Positions 1 to 9,856 are shown, counted from the stretch's first letter. The stretch is 64,000 nt of DNA from Flavobacteriales bacterium (GCA_011526365.1 WTIO01000044.1:42791-106790), one strand, 5' to 3'. The notes: a model not told the origin generated them from the letters alone. Numbers and translations: made by a program.

Positions 1-1409
1 GCAGCACCGTTGGAAAAACTGGCCTCCTCTAGGCCCGAGTTGGTGTAGGGCTCAAATTGAAAGTCGCCTAAATTTCGGTAGGATTGGTTGGGTACTTTTT
101 CGCTGGGAATAATGTCTATTAAACGTTTGTAATCTACTTTGCTTTTTGTGACTATGGCTTTAATGACTTCCTCGTTAGAAACATATTGAAGGTAGTCCTG
201 ATCGGTAAGGTCTTGATAAATTCCATTGGCAATAAACAAATCGCGCTTGCCGTCCTGATCCATATCAAAAAACAACGCGCCCCAACTCCAGTCGGAGGCT
301 TCTACCCCTGCAAAGCGTCCCAGTTCGCTAAACGTCCCGTTGGTGTTGTTGCGGTGGAGCATATTGCGTGTAAACTGATGTCCATACCCATTTTTTACGT
401 TGTATTGGTACTTGTTCCAGTCCTCAAAAGTGGTGACCGTTTTTAAACGGTTATACTCTTTGGGCAACATTTCGGTGACAAATAAATCGTTGTAGCCGTC
501 GTTGTCCAAATCGGCAAGATCTGCACCCATAGAGGCACCGGAAATGGAGCGCATTTGCTCTGTGAGTACTTCTTCAAAAGTACCGTTCTTTTGATTGATG
601 TAGAGGTAATCACGTTCGAAGAAGTCGTTGGAAATAAATAAATCTTCCCAACCATCACCGTTAACGTCTCCAACGGTTACTCCTAATCCAAAACCAATAA
701 CACTTCCATAAATACCTGCCTGTTCACTCACGTCCACAAATGTGCCGTTTTGGTTTTCCATTAATTTATCACCCCCTAAAACATCGCGCTTTGGACGCTC
801 GTTGCGTCGTAAATCGAAAGTGCCAATGGCTTGATAGGAATTGTTGAGCAGGTATACGTCTAAATCTCCGTCCTTGTCGTAATCAAAGAAAGAGGCATGA
901 GTGGAAAAGCCTTTGTCAGCAAGGTTATATTGTGCTGCGGCTTCTTCAAAGGTTCCATCGCCCTTGTTGATAAACAATTCATTTTGCTTGTTGTCGCCTG
1001 CGATATCACCAGAATTACAAACATAGATATCCAACCAGCCATCGGCATTGATGTCCACCATGCTTACCCCTGTAGACCAGGCTTTGGTTCCTGATACCCC
1101 GGCCTGTTGGGTAATATCTTCAAACTGCCAATTCCCTTTGTTGAGAAATAATTTGTTGGGCTGTTGGTTGGCAGTAAAATACACATCAATTAAACCGTCG
1201 TTGTTAACATCACCTAAGGCCACGCCTCCACCGTTGTAATAGTTCCGGTATTTGTAAACATTAAAATCGTCGGAATAGCGGAGCATATTAGCAAACGTAA
1301 TCCCAATTTGGGCATTGTCCTTTCGAACAAATTGGGTTTCTATTTGAGATGAACAGGCCCAAAAAAACAATGGAAAAAAAGCATAAAATATAGAGTAGAC
1401 TTTTTTCAC
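1..1409 (-). CDS. FG-GAP/VCBS repeat lipoprotein (CRTAC1-like), partial
   Basis: The reading frame starts at a GTG (1407-1409), 5 nt after the stop of the 188-aa gene, and runs off the left edge without a stop, so about 470 N-terminal residues are present. The N-terminus (VKKVYSIFYAFF, then a hydrophobic run and WACSS) is a lipoprotein signal with Cys near residue 19. It then shows repeated Asp-rich FG-GAP/VCBS calcium-loop motifs of the type GDVNNDGLxDxYF and FDYDxDGDLD, which form a beta-propeller in this family. It is clearly paralogous to the 1082-aa protein at 1968-5216: the order of motifs and many stretches (RNxxNGGGVALGD, LFISNDFFERDY) match. It is the last visible gene of the SusC/SusD transcription unit. 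Function is unknown; a cell-surface binding or scaffold role is inferred from the lipoprotein signal and context. Confidence 0.85.
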   Translation of the reverse strand, partial: MKKVYSIFYAFFPLFFWACSSQIETQFVRKDNAQIGITFANMLRYSDDFNVYKYRNYYNGGGVALGDVNNDGLIDVYFTANQQPNKLFLNKGNWQFEDITQQAGVSGTKAWSTGVSMVDINADGWLDIYVCNSGDIAGDNKQNELFINKGDGTFEEAAAQYNLADKGFSTHASFFDYDKDGDLDVYLLNNSYQAIGTFDLRRNERPKRDVLGGDKLMENQNGTFVDVSEQAGIYGSVIGFGLGVTVGDVNGDGWEDLFISNDFFERDYLYINQKNGTFEEVLTEQMRSISGASMGADLADLDNDGYNDLFVTEMLPKEYNRLKTVTTFEDWNKYQYNVKNGYGHQFTRNMLHRNNTNGTFSELGRFAGVEASDWSWGALFFDMDQDGKRDLFIANGIYQDLTDQDYLQYVSNEEVIKAIVTKSKVDYKRLIDIIPSEKVPNQSYRNLGDFQFEPYTNSGLEEASFSNGA

Positions 1410-1414
1410 AAATT

Positions 1415-1981
1415 TTACCTTAATTTTAGATCTTCTATGCGCACAGCTACTTGAAATTCATTAATAATAAACATTCGAATTAAACGATTACCATCAACTT
1501 TTACATAAGCTGGTGTATCTGAAACTTCAACATCTAACTTTCTGAAGTTGTTACCAGGAAACCAATTTATTAAAGTATCTTTAAGATTCTCAATTAAAAC
1601 TTCGGGTTGATATATTTCGTTCCAAGGAGCCCATCCACCATAAGAAAATTTCATATTCATCCCACTTATTTTATCTTTTTTAAATATACCGTAGAACTGC
1701 ATTTCAATTCGATCTGCAACTCTTAAAGTATCTTTTGGCTGCATAATATACTGGGCATATCTCCCTTTGCCTTGAGTTATAAGCTTTTGTTTATTAAGTT
1801 CTGCGCAGCGTTCAAAAAAGAACTGTTTGTCCTGCCCTATTTCCATTCCAAAGATGAGGGTGTTGTAAAGCTCCCCTGAGCGCATTTCTTCTCGTACCCA
1901 TTGATCGAATTCTGATGTACAAGAGGCAGTAAATAGTAAAATATATAGCAATGAAAAAATACTTCCCTTATTCCAATTCAT
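1415..1981 (-). CDS. Small lipoprotein of unknown function between two FG-GAP proteins
   Basis: A 188-aa protein from the ATG at 1979-1981 (MNWNKGSIFSLLYILLF then TASC). The more upstream in-frame ATG at 1999 would add six residues ahead of the signal and lengthen the overlap with the upstream gene, so it is less likely. The lipobox TASC predicts an outer-membrane or periplasmic lipoprotein with Cys at about residue 21. The rest is a mixed-charge globular domain with no motif I recognise; the segment around GNNFRKLDVEVSDTPAYVKVDGNRL looks like beta strands. It overlaps the 3' end of the upstream FG-GAP gene by 14 bp and is followed after 5 nt by the second FG-GAP paralogue, so it is translationally coupled to both. 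A role as a partner of the FG-GAP proteins is inferred only from this position. Confidence 0.75.
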   Translation of the reverse strand: MNWNKGSIFSLLYILLFTASCTSEFDQWVREEMRSGELYNTLIFGMEIGQDKQFFFERCAELNKQKLITQGKGRYAQYIMQPKDTLRVADRIEMQFYGIFKKDKISGMNMKFSYGGWAPWNEIYQPEVLIENLKDTLINWFPGNNFRKLDVEVSDTPAYVKVDGNRLIRMFIINEFQVAVRIEDLKLR

Positions 1982-4900
1982 AATTCTCCAATGTTTCATT
2001 ATTTCGGGCTATCAAAAGTAATTTATTCTCTTTAGTTTTCAAGGCTTTCAACTGACGAATTTGACCATTAATATTCAAGCTATTAAGAACTCCAAACATT
2101 GGAGTTCCAGCTTTAAATGACAAAGGCATGGCCCATCCCTTGGAAGCATCATAACGACCAAATTGTGGCTTCACCAAATATTGATTCCCCCCAAAATAAA
2201 TTTTATATCCATTGGCCGTTGGGTGTGCATAACTACTATACACTGGAGCATATTGAATTTCATCTGGCAAAGGGATAGCTTTAAATCCTGATGAGGTAGC
2301 CTGAAAATATTGGGAGGACAAAGTATTAAGGTCAAACACCTTGCTGTTATTTAATTGTCCAGGGTCAAAGAGGTAGGTCATATCTGCTTGGGCATAGTTT
2401 TTAAAGTAAACTATTTTTTTCTTTAAACTAGGCAGTTGGGAAATCAGCTCTTCTTTGTCAATAATTGGATAATACTTTGTTCCCTCCCTTTGACATATGA
2501 TTTGCTCAATTGTTCCATTATTATCAAAATCGTTAATGTACATCCTCATATTGGGTTTGAAGAAGGTGTTTTCTCCATGATTTCCTGCAACAAAATCAAT
2601 ACCCCCTGTATCGATATTTGGAATTAATTCTATGCTATTCCATAGGCCAGAGGTTTTCCTCAACCCATAGCTGTCAGTGGCATCGGTTAGTATACCTTGT
2701 TGGTTAATTAAAACAGTGATGGGCATCCATTCACCTACGATTACTAGATCTGGCCAACTGTCTTGGTTGATGTCAGCCACTGCAGCATCGCGAACCATGC
2801 CGAGCTGCTTCAAAGTGGCAGGCATTGCTAAGCGAAATCTTCCTTCTCCTTCATTTAGCAAAAGGTAACTGTCAGGAGCAGGTCCATACATTTGATTTTC
2901 AAAACGTTTGCCAACAAATAGATCATCTTTTCCGTCCTTATTCACGTCAATAACCGCCACTGTAGCTGTAGCAAAATTTTTAGTGTATGGAAGTGGTTTT
3001 TTGGCAAATTTAAATGTACCCATACCAGTATTTATGTATACCCGATCGTTGAGGGCGGGATCAAATGTAGAGAAGCCTTTACCTCCACTGGCAACATATA
3101 AATCTAGATCTCCATCCTGATCTACATCAATAAATGTAGCGGCTACATCTTCAGATTTTTTATGGGTAGCAAAGGGGGTGCTTGTTGGTCTAAACGAACC
3201 ATCTGGGGCAGATACAAATAGGCTCCCAGCTTGATTTTTAGCTCCTCCAATATAGAAGTCGTCTACCCCATCGGAATTTACATCCGCTACTGCCAGTGCA
3301 GGTCCCTCGTTGTTGTGCATAAAAGGCAACAAGCGCTCGTAGTTGAAATCTATCCAATAGTTCTCCTTGTGGGTAAAGTCAAAATTGGTGTTGGCTTTAA
3401 GCTCTGGCTCTTTTTGAATTGGAGGATTATAGGTAAAATTAGAGGTTTTGGGCGCTTCTAAAACAATGCGTTTGTTAGTAGCTATGTTTTGGTGTAAACT
3501 GGTTGTTCCATTGGGCCACAAAAGAATAAGACTGTCAATTTGTTGTCGATTGCCCACCCCAAAATGTAGGGTGTTAGGTACACTGGACTGAAAACCTCTG
3601 GACGTAAATTGTTCTCTAACCGCCTGGTAAGTTCCTTGGTGCTTAATGATGGCTTTTGCACCTACAGCAAAGGTATTTTCATTGCCTTTTAGGGCAAGGG
3701 TAACACTTCTGTGTTGCAAGGTGTCTAGGGTGTTTTCATAGACAAAAGCAGGCATATTAACATTGTTAATGACCAAATCTAGATCGCCGTCATTATCTAA
3801 ATCACCATAGGCATTTCCATTGCTAAAAGAGGGGGTTTCTAATCCCCACTCTGGGGTAACTTCTTTAAATTTAAATGCCCCTAAATTTTTAAAGGCAGCG
3901 TTGGGGACCGCTTTAGAAGGCATGATATCAATAAGTTCTTCAATAGGATTTTCTTCTTTTTTAATGAGGGCTTTAACGTTTTGAGTATTGGCCATATAAG
4001 AAAGGTAATCCCTATCGAGGAGGTCTTTATATATCCCGTTTGCGATAAAAATATCTTTACGGCCGTCATTGTCCATATCAAAAATTAGTGCGCCCCAGCT
4101 CCATTCGGTAGCTGCAACTCCCGACATTCTGCTGAGCTCTACAAAACCTTCTGTTCCTAAATTACGTTGCAACGCATTTCGGGGATACTGATGAAAGTAG
4201 CCGTTTTTTACAGAAAGTTCATATTTGTCCCAGGAATCAAATTTGGTTTTTGATTTTTGCCGGGGTAAAGAACGTGGAAGCATTTCGGTTACAAACAAAT
4301 CGGCATTAAGGTCGTTGTCTAGATCAGCAGCATCGGCTCCCATGGAACCCATTGAAATGGAATTAAACTGCTTTTCTAAGACTTCTTTAAATCCACTTGA
4401 AGAATTGAGATAATAATAGTCACGTTCGAAAAAGTCGTTGGATATAAATAGATCGGGGCGTCGATCGTTGTTAAAATCACTAAGAGTGATGCCAAGTCCA
4501 AAACCAATGGCGCTGGTATAGATCCCCTGTTCTAAGGTAACATCTACAAATTTCCCGTTGCGATTTTCAAAAAGTTTATTCCCTTGATTATCCTGATCGG
4601 GAATATTTCGCTGATCTTTGATTAGGTCGTAACCTCCCACTGAACGCATAGAGTTGTTTAGTACATAACAATCTAAATCACCATCGGCATCGTAATCAAA
4701 AAAAGCTGCATGAACAGAAAGGCCATTAACATCCAAGCCATATGTTTTGGCTTTTTCACTAAAGGTATTATCACCGTTGTTGATGAACAATTCATTGTGC
4801 CGGTTTTCACCACCGGGTTTTCCAGATTTACATACGTAAAGGTCCAAGAGACCATCTTGGTTAATATCTACAAAAGTAGCTCCGGTTGACCACACACCAC

Positions 4901-5216
4901 TACAAGATACACCAGCCTTGATAGTGATGTCTTCAAATTGCCAATTGCCCTTATTTAAATAAAGTTTATTGTCAACAATGTTTCCAGTGAAATAGATATC
5001 CACTAAACCATCGTTATTAATATCACCTAATGCTACCCCACCTCCATTAAAAAAATTACGATAAGTATAGGGGTTAAAATTCTCTGTATAGGTTAGCTTA
5101 TTGGAAAAATCTATGCCTGTTTCAGTAGATTTTTTTAACTGAAATTGTTGCTCCTTAACAGCATTGCAACTAATTAAAAGTAATCCAACAAAAAGATTAT
5201 AGGCCACATACTTCAT
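1968..5216 (-). CDS. FG-GAP/VCBS repeat lipoprotein with ASPIC/UnbV-type region (CRTAC1-like)
   Basis: A 1082-aa protein. I place the start at the ATG 5214-5216 (MKYVAYNLFVGLLLISCNA), which gives a clean lipoprotein signal with Cys at residue 17; the longer in-frame alternative begins with TTG inside the preceding terminator hairpin. At least seven FG-GAP/VCBS motifs are visible (GDINNDGLVDIYF, VDINQDGLLDLYV, FDYDADGDLDCYV, SDFNNDRRPDLFI, FDMDNDGRKDIFI, GDLDNDGDLDLVI and later VDVDQDGDLDLYV, IDVNKDGKDDLFV, ADINQDSWPDLVI). The middle part (about residues 500-580: VGAKAIIKHQG, REQFTSRGFQSSVPNTLHFGVG, LLWPNGTTS) matches the ASPIC/UnbV domain. The family is extracellular and probably surface-exposed in Bacteroidota, with an undefined ligand. 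It follows susD after a strong hairpin and precedes a small lipoprotein and its own paralogue. Confidence 0.88.
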   Translation of the reverse strand: MKYVAYNLFVGLLLISCNAVKEQQFQLKKSTETGIDFSNKLTYTENFNPYTYRNFFNGGGVALGDINNDGLVDIYFTGNIVDNKLYLNKGNWQFEDITIKAGVSCSGVWSTGATFVDINQDGLLDLYVCKSGKPGGENRHNELFINNGDNTFSEKAKTYGLDVNGLSVHAAFFDYDADGDLDCYVLNNSMRSVGGYDLIKDQRNIPDQDNQGNKLFENRNGKFVDVTLEQGIYTSAIGFGLGITLSDFNNDRRPDLFISNDFFERDYYYLNSSSGFKEVLEKQFNSISMGSMGADAADLDNDLNADLFVTEMLPRSLPRQKSKTKFDSWDKYELSVKNGYFHQYPRNALQRNLGTEGFVELSRMSGVAATEWSWGALIFDMDNDGRKDIFIANGIYKDLLDRDYLSYMANTQNVKALIKKEENPIEELIDIMPSKAVPNAAFKNLGAFKFKEVTPEWGLETPSFSNGNAYGDLDNDGDLDLVINNVNMPAFVYENTLDTLQHRSVTLALKGNENTFAVGAKAIIKHQGTYQAVREQFTSRGFQSSVPNTLHFGVGNRQQIDSLILLWPNGTTSLHQNIATNKRIVLEAPKTSNFTYNPPIQKEPELKANTNFDFTHKENYWIDFNYERLLPFMHNNEGPALAVADVNSDGVDDFYIGGAKNQAGSLFVSAPDGSFRPTSTPFATHKKSEDVAATFIDVDQDGDLDLYVASGGKGFSTFDPALNDRVYINTGMGTFKFAKKPLPYTKNFATATVAVIDVNKDGKDDLFVGKRFENQMYGPAPDSYLLLNEGEGRFRLAMPATLKQLGMVRDAAVADINQDSWPDLVIVGEWMPITVLINQQGILTDATDSYGLRKTSGLWNSIELIPNIDTGGIDFVAGNHGENTFFKPNMRMYINDFDNNGTIEQIICQREGTKYYPIIDKEELISQLPSLKKKIVYFKNYAQADMTYLFDPGQLNNSKVFDLNTLSSQYFQATSSGFKAIPLPDEIQYAPVYSSYAHPTANGYKIYFGGNQYLVKPQFGRYDASKGWAMPLSFKAGTPMFGVLNSLNINGQIRQLKALKTKENKLLLIARNNETLENYELE

Positions 5217-5231
5217 ATCCAAATAAAAAAG

Positions 5232-5267
5232 AAAAAAGGGGTTATTTTGCAAAATAACCCCTTTTTT
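5232..5267. terminator. Perfect 17-bp hairpin between susD and the FG-GAP genes
   Basis: The arms 5232-5248 and 5251-5267 are perfectly complementary over 17 bp, with A/T runs on both outer flanks, so the structure reads as an intrinsic terminator on either strand. On the minus strand it lies 18 nt after the susD stop and 15 nt before the ATG of the 1082-aa gene. It probably terminates most SusCD transcripts and lets a fraction read through. Confidence 0.8.
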
Positions 5268-5284
5268 TAAAAAATCTAAAAAGA

Positions 5285-6877
5285 TTAGTATCCTGGATTC
5301 TGTGTTAGAGATCCATTACTTGCCTGAATCTGCTCAAACGGAATTGGGAATAATTCACGAGTTTCTGCAGAGGCTGGTTTTTCCCACCATGTGCCAGTAA
5401 ACTTATCGAAACGAATAAGATCTGTTCTTCGTGAAGTTTCTTGGAACATTTCTCGTCCTCTTTCAGCAAGGAACGAATCAGCAGTGATAGGAGAAAGTGG
5501 TCCAACTCCTGCACGGCTTCTTATAACATTTACATCAGGTCCAGCAAGTGACCAGTCACCAGCTGCACGTGCAAGTGCTTCAGCACGGTTAAGGTATAAT
5601 TCTCCTAAACGAACAATAACGTAGTCATTATCCATATCAGGACGTCCAAACTGCTTAAAGCTATATTTACCCATACGAGCACCTGCCTCACGAAGTGAGT
5701 TAGGCTCGAGCTCGTTAATTTGAGGAGTATAGTTCAAAGGAGGATTACCATCATCAGAAGCATAGTCTAATACTGCTGATCCACCAAAGTCTAACTGTGG
5801 GCCAGCAATAAAGCTAGCTTTTTTACGACGGTCGTTGTCATCAAAAGAATTGTAAAACTCTTCTAATGTAGCATACCCATTCCAAGGTTGGTCTTGGAAA
5901 TTCCAAGTAAATTGACTGGAATAGTGTAATGTCATTTGAGAGAAGTTCATTCCCCCGGCAGTTGCCTCGTCGTACTGAACACTCCAAATAATCTCTGGAT
6001 TGTTTTCATTATTAGGTGCAAAAATAGCTGCGAATCCTTCTAGTGAATCAGGATCTGAAGCTACTGATGGACGCTTTCCTAAATTAGGCACGCTACATCC
6101 AGTAGAACATAAAGTGTATGGTCCATTGTCGATTACGTAACCTGCTGCTGCTGCTGCTTCATCATAACGTGCATTCCCAGTGTAAACTTCTGAGTTAAGA
6201 TATATTTTAGATAAAAGTCCTAAAGCAGCCCATCGATTAATACGATATTTATTATCGCCAACACCTAGGGGGCTTTCAGAAAGGTCCATACTTAGAACAC
6301 TATCAATTCCTAAGGCAGCAAGGATTTCTGACTCTACAAAGTCAAAAACTTCACTTCTTGAAGCCTGAGGAGCATCAACTCCAGGGGATGTGATAATCTT
6401 AACGTTTCCAAAAAGATCCATTAATCTCCAATAGAAAAATGCACGTAAAACGCGTAGTTGTGCGTTTGATCCAGCATCTAGACCTGAAGCTAATAGTTCA
6501 TTCACAGTATTAATTCCTGAATACTGCTGGTTCCATGCACCATTAATAAATCCATTACTAGCAGTAAAAGTATGCTTGTGGAGTTCGATTAATACACCTC
6601 CATCATACCAGTCACCACCTTTAGCGGCAATAACAGTTTCATCAGTTACTAAGGCCTGTAGGGCAAAGTAACCACCATGGTTTGCAGTTCCAGCATTTCT
6701 AAGTGCAACAAACGCACTAGATAAAGCATCTCCGCCGCCACCAGAACCTCCAGAAGAAATTCCTTCAATATTGATGTCGGTCGTAATTTCACCTCTTAAT
6801 TCCTCCTCTAGATCAGTACATGCATATACCAATAAGAGTGAAGCCACAATCGAGAAATAAATTTTATTGATTTTCAT
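5285..6877 (-). CDS. SusD/RagB family nutrient-binding outer membrane lipoprotein
   Basis: A 530-aa protein with a lipoprotein signal (MKINKIYFSIVASLLLVYAC, Cys20) followed by an acidic stretch (TDLEEELRGE) typical of surface-exported Bacteroidota lipoproteins and a Gly-rich linker near residues 42-49. The body has the SusD pattern: the TPR-like N-terminal part with NTVNELLASG and LRVLRAFFYWRLMDLFGNV, the middle RINRWAALGLLSKIYLNSEVY, and the C-terminal RLGELYLNRAEALARAAGD followed by DLIRFDKF and LFPIPFEQIQAS near the end. It sits 18 nt downstream of a susC gene; the two form the outer-membrane pedestal-bin transporter in which SusD caps the barrel and binds the substrate, usually an oligosaccharide. 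The substrate cannot be read from the sequence. Confidence 0.95.
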   Translation of the reverse strand: MKINKIYFSIVASLLLVYACTDLEEELRGEITTDINIEGISSGGSGGGGDALSSAFVALRNAGTANHGGYFALQALVTDETVIAAKGGDWYDGGVLIELHKHTFTASNGFINGAWNQQYSGINTVNELLASGLDAGSNAQLRVLRAFFYWRLMDLFGNVKIITSPGVDAPQASRSEVFDFVESEILAALGIDSVLSMDLSESPLGVGDNKYRINRWAALGLLSKIYLNSEVYTGNARYDEAAAAAGYVIDNGPYTLCSTGCSVPNLGKRPSVASDPDSLEGFAAIFAPNNENNPEIIWSVQYDEATAGGMNFSQMTLHYSSQFTWNFQDQPWNGYATLEEFYNSFDDNDRRKKASFIAGPQLDFGGSAVLDYASDDGNPPLNYTPQINELEPNSLREAGARMGKYSFKQFGRPDMDNDYVIVRLGELYLNRAEALARAAGDWSLAGPDVNVIRSRAGVGPLSPITADSFLAERGREMFQETSRRTDLIRFDKFTGTWWEKPASAETRELFPIPFEQIQASNGSLTQNPGY

Positions 6878-6895
6878 TGTTCTTAATTTTATAAA

Positions 6896-9856
6896 TTAAA
6901 ATTTAATATTTACACCAAGAGTAAAAGTACGTGTATTGAAGTAGTTATATCTACGGTCAATTCCTGGTGCAAGTACATCACTTCCACGAGCGATCTGTCC
7001 ATTATCACTTGTTCCTCTATCTACTAAGTTCGGTTCTGGATCAGTACCAGTATAATTGGTAATGATAATTGGATTTTGCGCTGTTAATTGAACATTAAGT
7101 GCATCTATGAATGAAATGTTACTTACGTCAACACGACGTGAGATAGATAAGTTATCTAACTTCACGAAGTCTGCTTTTTCAACATATAAAGAACTAAAAC
7201 GAGCTGAAGTTAATTCAGGTACAGCTAGTTCTGTATTTACAAAGTTGTAAGAAGTTTGCGTTGAAAGTCTTGGCTCATAAAACGCACGGAATGTATTAAT
7301 TAAGCTATGGCCAAATGCTCCTCTAAAGAAGGCATTAATAGTCCAGTCACCAAAAGTAATCACATTTGACCACCCCATTTCAAAGTCAGGTGTACCGTTA
7401 CCAAGTACTTCCATATCAACGTCTTCGCTAAGGGCAGCATCTTGGTTGGCAATTACTTGTCCATCTCCGTTAATATCAGCAAAAACTGGATTTCCTCCAC
7501 TTACGCCTTCGTAGCGTGGTCCCCAAATTTGTCCGATTTCTTCCCCTACTGCATTACGAATCATTAAAGTAGAGTTTTGGCCAGGAGCTCCAAGAGGTCC
7601 GCGCATCTCTGCCTCTAATACATAATCTTCTAGGGTTGTTTTGTAAGTTGAGAAATTTATCCCCATGTTGTATTTGAAGTCAGCACTATCAACAATGTCG
7701 TAATTGATAGCAGCTTCAAAACCGGTAGTTTTAAGCTCTCCGGCATTTTCAAATCTTCTGTCAACACCAAATTCAGCAACATCTACAACTCGGTCAAGGA
7801 TAAAGTCCTTAATATTGCGAGTGTAGACATCTACAGTAGCAGAGAGTTTTCCACCTACATATTCTACACCAAAATTGGTTTCGGCTTTTTCTTCCCACTT
7901 CAAATCTGGATTGGCAGCACGGGTTAGGAAAGTACCTGCACCTCCTTGGCCACCATCGTAGGCAAGACCACGACCAGGCTGAGAAAGTCCGTTAGGACCA
8001 GGTAAAGATCCTGTAACTCCATAACCAACACGTACTTTAAATAAATCTACGTTTGAAAGGTTTAAGTAATTGTTCAAATCAACCCCTAAACCAACTGATG
8101 GAAATAATCCCCAACGATTATCCTCTCCAAGTTTTGTTGAACCTTCTTGACGTAAAGATGCATTAATAAAAATAGCATCGTCGATAGTAAGGTTAGCTCG
8201 CCCAAAGAAAGCAATTATCTTTTCATCTGGAGATGCATCACTACCAGCACCAACTAAACCAGAATTTAATAAATCTTGAGAATATTCTATAGCATCAGAG
8301 AAATCTAAAGAGTTATCTGGGAAATCACCTAAAGAAAGGAACTTTGACTTAAAGTTTTGTTGTTGATACGAATAACCAGCTGTAATGTTAAGGTCAGTAT
8401 TTCCAAAACTTTGATTTAAATCTCCGTATATTTCATATAGCTCGGAAGAAAACTGTGCATCAAAAAACTCTGCTAAACCTTTACGTAATGGAGAAGTAGC
8501 GTTTCCATTGAAATGAGAAGTTGTCGGGTAGTATATGGTGTTGCTGTATCGAGCGCTTTGCTCTGCAATACGTCCATTAATATCAAGAGACTCAGTAAGG
8601 CTAAAGCTAAAATCTAAACCATAGTTGAACTGAATTCCTGAACCTTCATTTTTGTTTTGCTCCACCATAGAAACAGGGTTGAAACTGTCAAACAACCCTA
8701 AGGACTCGAAGTATCCACCAAACTGATCAGAATTAAACTGGTAAGGTGAATCTACACCGTAAATAGGCATTGTTGGGTTTGCCATTACTGCGTAACGCAG
8801 AGCTTGCGGGAACCCATTCATTTGGTTTTTCTTAGTGAAGGAGGTGTTAAAATCAACTCTGAGTTTATCATTAAATAATAATGAAGAGTAATTTAAACGA
8901 GTATTGAATTGATCAAAACCTGTGTTTTTAAGAATACCTTCTACATTTCGAATGTTTGTAGAAACACGGTAAGTTGACTTGTCATTTCCACCGGAAGCAG
9001 ATAAGTTATGAATTCTTGTAACAGCTGAACGCGTTATTTCATCTAACCAAATAGTTTGTTGTCCAAGGTTAGTTCCTCCAGCAGCAACAAATTCGCTTGG
9101 TGACATTATATCAACACTATTTACTTTTTGGGCAATATTCACTTGTCCACTATAGTTAAAGGCTGTTTCACCTTTCTTACCTTCTTTGGTAGTAACGATG
9201 ATAACCCCACTAGATCCACGTGAACCGTAGATTGCAGCAGCAGAACCATCTTTTAAAACGTTAAAGCTTTCAATATCATTGGGATCGACTAGATCCAATG
9301 AAGCACCAATTACTCCATCGATTACTATAAGTGGTTGTTGGTTAGCTCCTACTGTAGAGATACCACGTAAACGGATTACAGCAGCAGAGTTTGGATCACC
9401 TCCCTTATTGTAAATCTGTAAACCTGCAACCTTACCTTGAAGTAATTGCTCAGGTGCACTAATTGCACCTTGGTTAAATTCTTGAGCTTCCACTTTTACT
9501 ACTGCGGAAGTCACCTCTTTCTGACGCTGAGAACCATATCCCGTGATTACCACTTCCTCCAGCTCATTGTCTGCAACAAGTGTTACGGTAATCTGATCTT
9601 GTCCTGCAACAGCAACTTCTTGTGAGGCAAATCCCACAAAAGAAACTACTAGCACATCGTCAGCACCCGCTTGAATAGAAAAGTTTCCATCAAAATCTGT
9701 AGTTGTTCCTGCAGAAGTTCCTTGAACTACAACAGTAGCTCCAGGAAGCGGTCCATCTTCGCTAGTTACTGTCCCATTGACAGTCTGCGCATACATTCCT
9801 TGTGCTAAAAACATAAATGCCAGCATCAGGAATGATGTGAATAGATTTTTTTTCAT
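6896..9856 (-). CDS. SusC/RagA family TonB-linked outer membrane transporter
   Basis: A 986-aa protein with a Sec signal peptide (MKKNLFTSFLMLAFMFLAQG, cleavage after YAQ). A carboxypeptidase-regulatory-like domain follows (about 25-100: VNGTVTSEDGPLPGATVVVQ, GTTTDFDGNFSI, VSFVGFASQEV), then the plug domain with the SusC signature (EEVVITGYGSQ, IRLRGISTVGANQQPLIVIDG, DIESFNVLKDGSAAAIYGSR, GVIIVTTKEGKKG). The remainder is the 22-strand barrel, ending in LGVNIKF. It imports the SusD ligand using TonB-ExbBD energy. It is the first gene of the locus, transcribed away from a LacI-family gene, and its upstream region contains a half-match to the LacI operator, which suggests control by that regulator. 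No STN domain is seen, so anti-sigma signalling is unlikely. Confidence 0.96.
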   Translation of the reverse strand: MKKNLFTSFLMLAFMFLAQGMYAQTVNGTVTSEDGPLPGATVVVQGTSAGTTTDFDGNFSIQAGADDVLVVSFVGFASQEVAVAGQDQITVTLVADNELEEVVITGYGSQRQKEVTSAVVKVEAQEFNQGAISAPEQLLQGKVAGLQIYNKGGDPNSAAVIRLRGISTVGANQQPLIVIDGVIGASLDLVDPNDIESFNVLKDGSAAAIYGSRGSSGVIIVTTKEGKKGETAFNYSGQVNIAQKVNSVDIMSPSEFVAAGGTNLGQQTIWLDEITRSAVTRIHNLSASGGNDKSTYRVSTNIRNVEGILKNTGFDQFNTRLNYSSLLFNDKLRVDFNTSFTKKNQMNGFPQALRYAVMANPTMPIYGVDSPYQFNSDQFGGYFESLGLFDSFNPVSMVEQNKNEGSGIQFNYGLDFSFSLTESLDINGRIAEQSARYSNTIYYPTTSHFNGNATSPLRKGLAEFFDAQFSSELYEIYGDLNQSFGNTDLNITAGYSYQQQNFKSKFLSLGDFPDNSLDFSDAIEYSQDLLNSGLVGAGSDASPDEKIIAFFGRANLTIDDAIFINASLRQEGSTKLGEDNRWGLFPSVGLGVDLNNYLNLSNVDLFKVRVGYGVTGSLPGPNGLSQPGRGLAYDGGQGGAGTFLTRAANPDLKWEEKAETNFGVEYVGGKLSATVDVYTRNIKDFILDRVVDVAEFGVDRRFENAGELKTTGFEAAINYDIVDSADFKYNMGINFSTYKTTLEDYVLEAEMRGPLGAPGQNSTLMIRNAVGEEIGQIWGPRYEGVSGGNPVFADINGDGQVIANQDAALSEDVDMEVLGNGTPDFEMGWSNVITFGDWTINAFFRGAFGHSLINTFRAFYEPRLSTQTSYNFVNTELAVPELTSARFSSLYVEKADFVKLDNLSISRRVDVSNISFIDALNVQLTAQNPIIITNYTGTDPEPNLVDRGTSDNGQIARGSDVLAPGIDRRYNYFNTRTFTLGVNIKF

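Noticed and set aside
186..1239. Several short ORFs on both strands at the left edge
   Set aside because: They are out-of-frame shadows of the partial FG-GAP protein, whose true frame stays open from the GTG at 1409 to the edge.
5217..5252. Upstream TTG start for the 1082-aa FG-GAP protein
   Set aside because: It lies in the terminator stem and puts a non-signal extension in front of a good lipoprotein signal.
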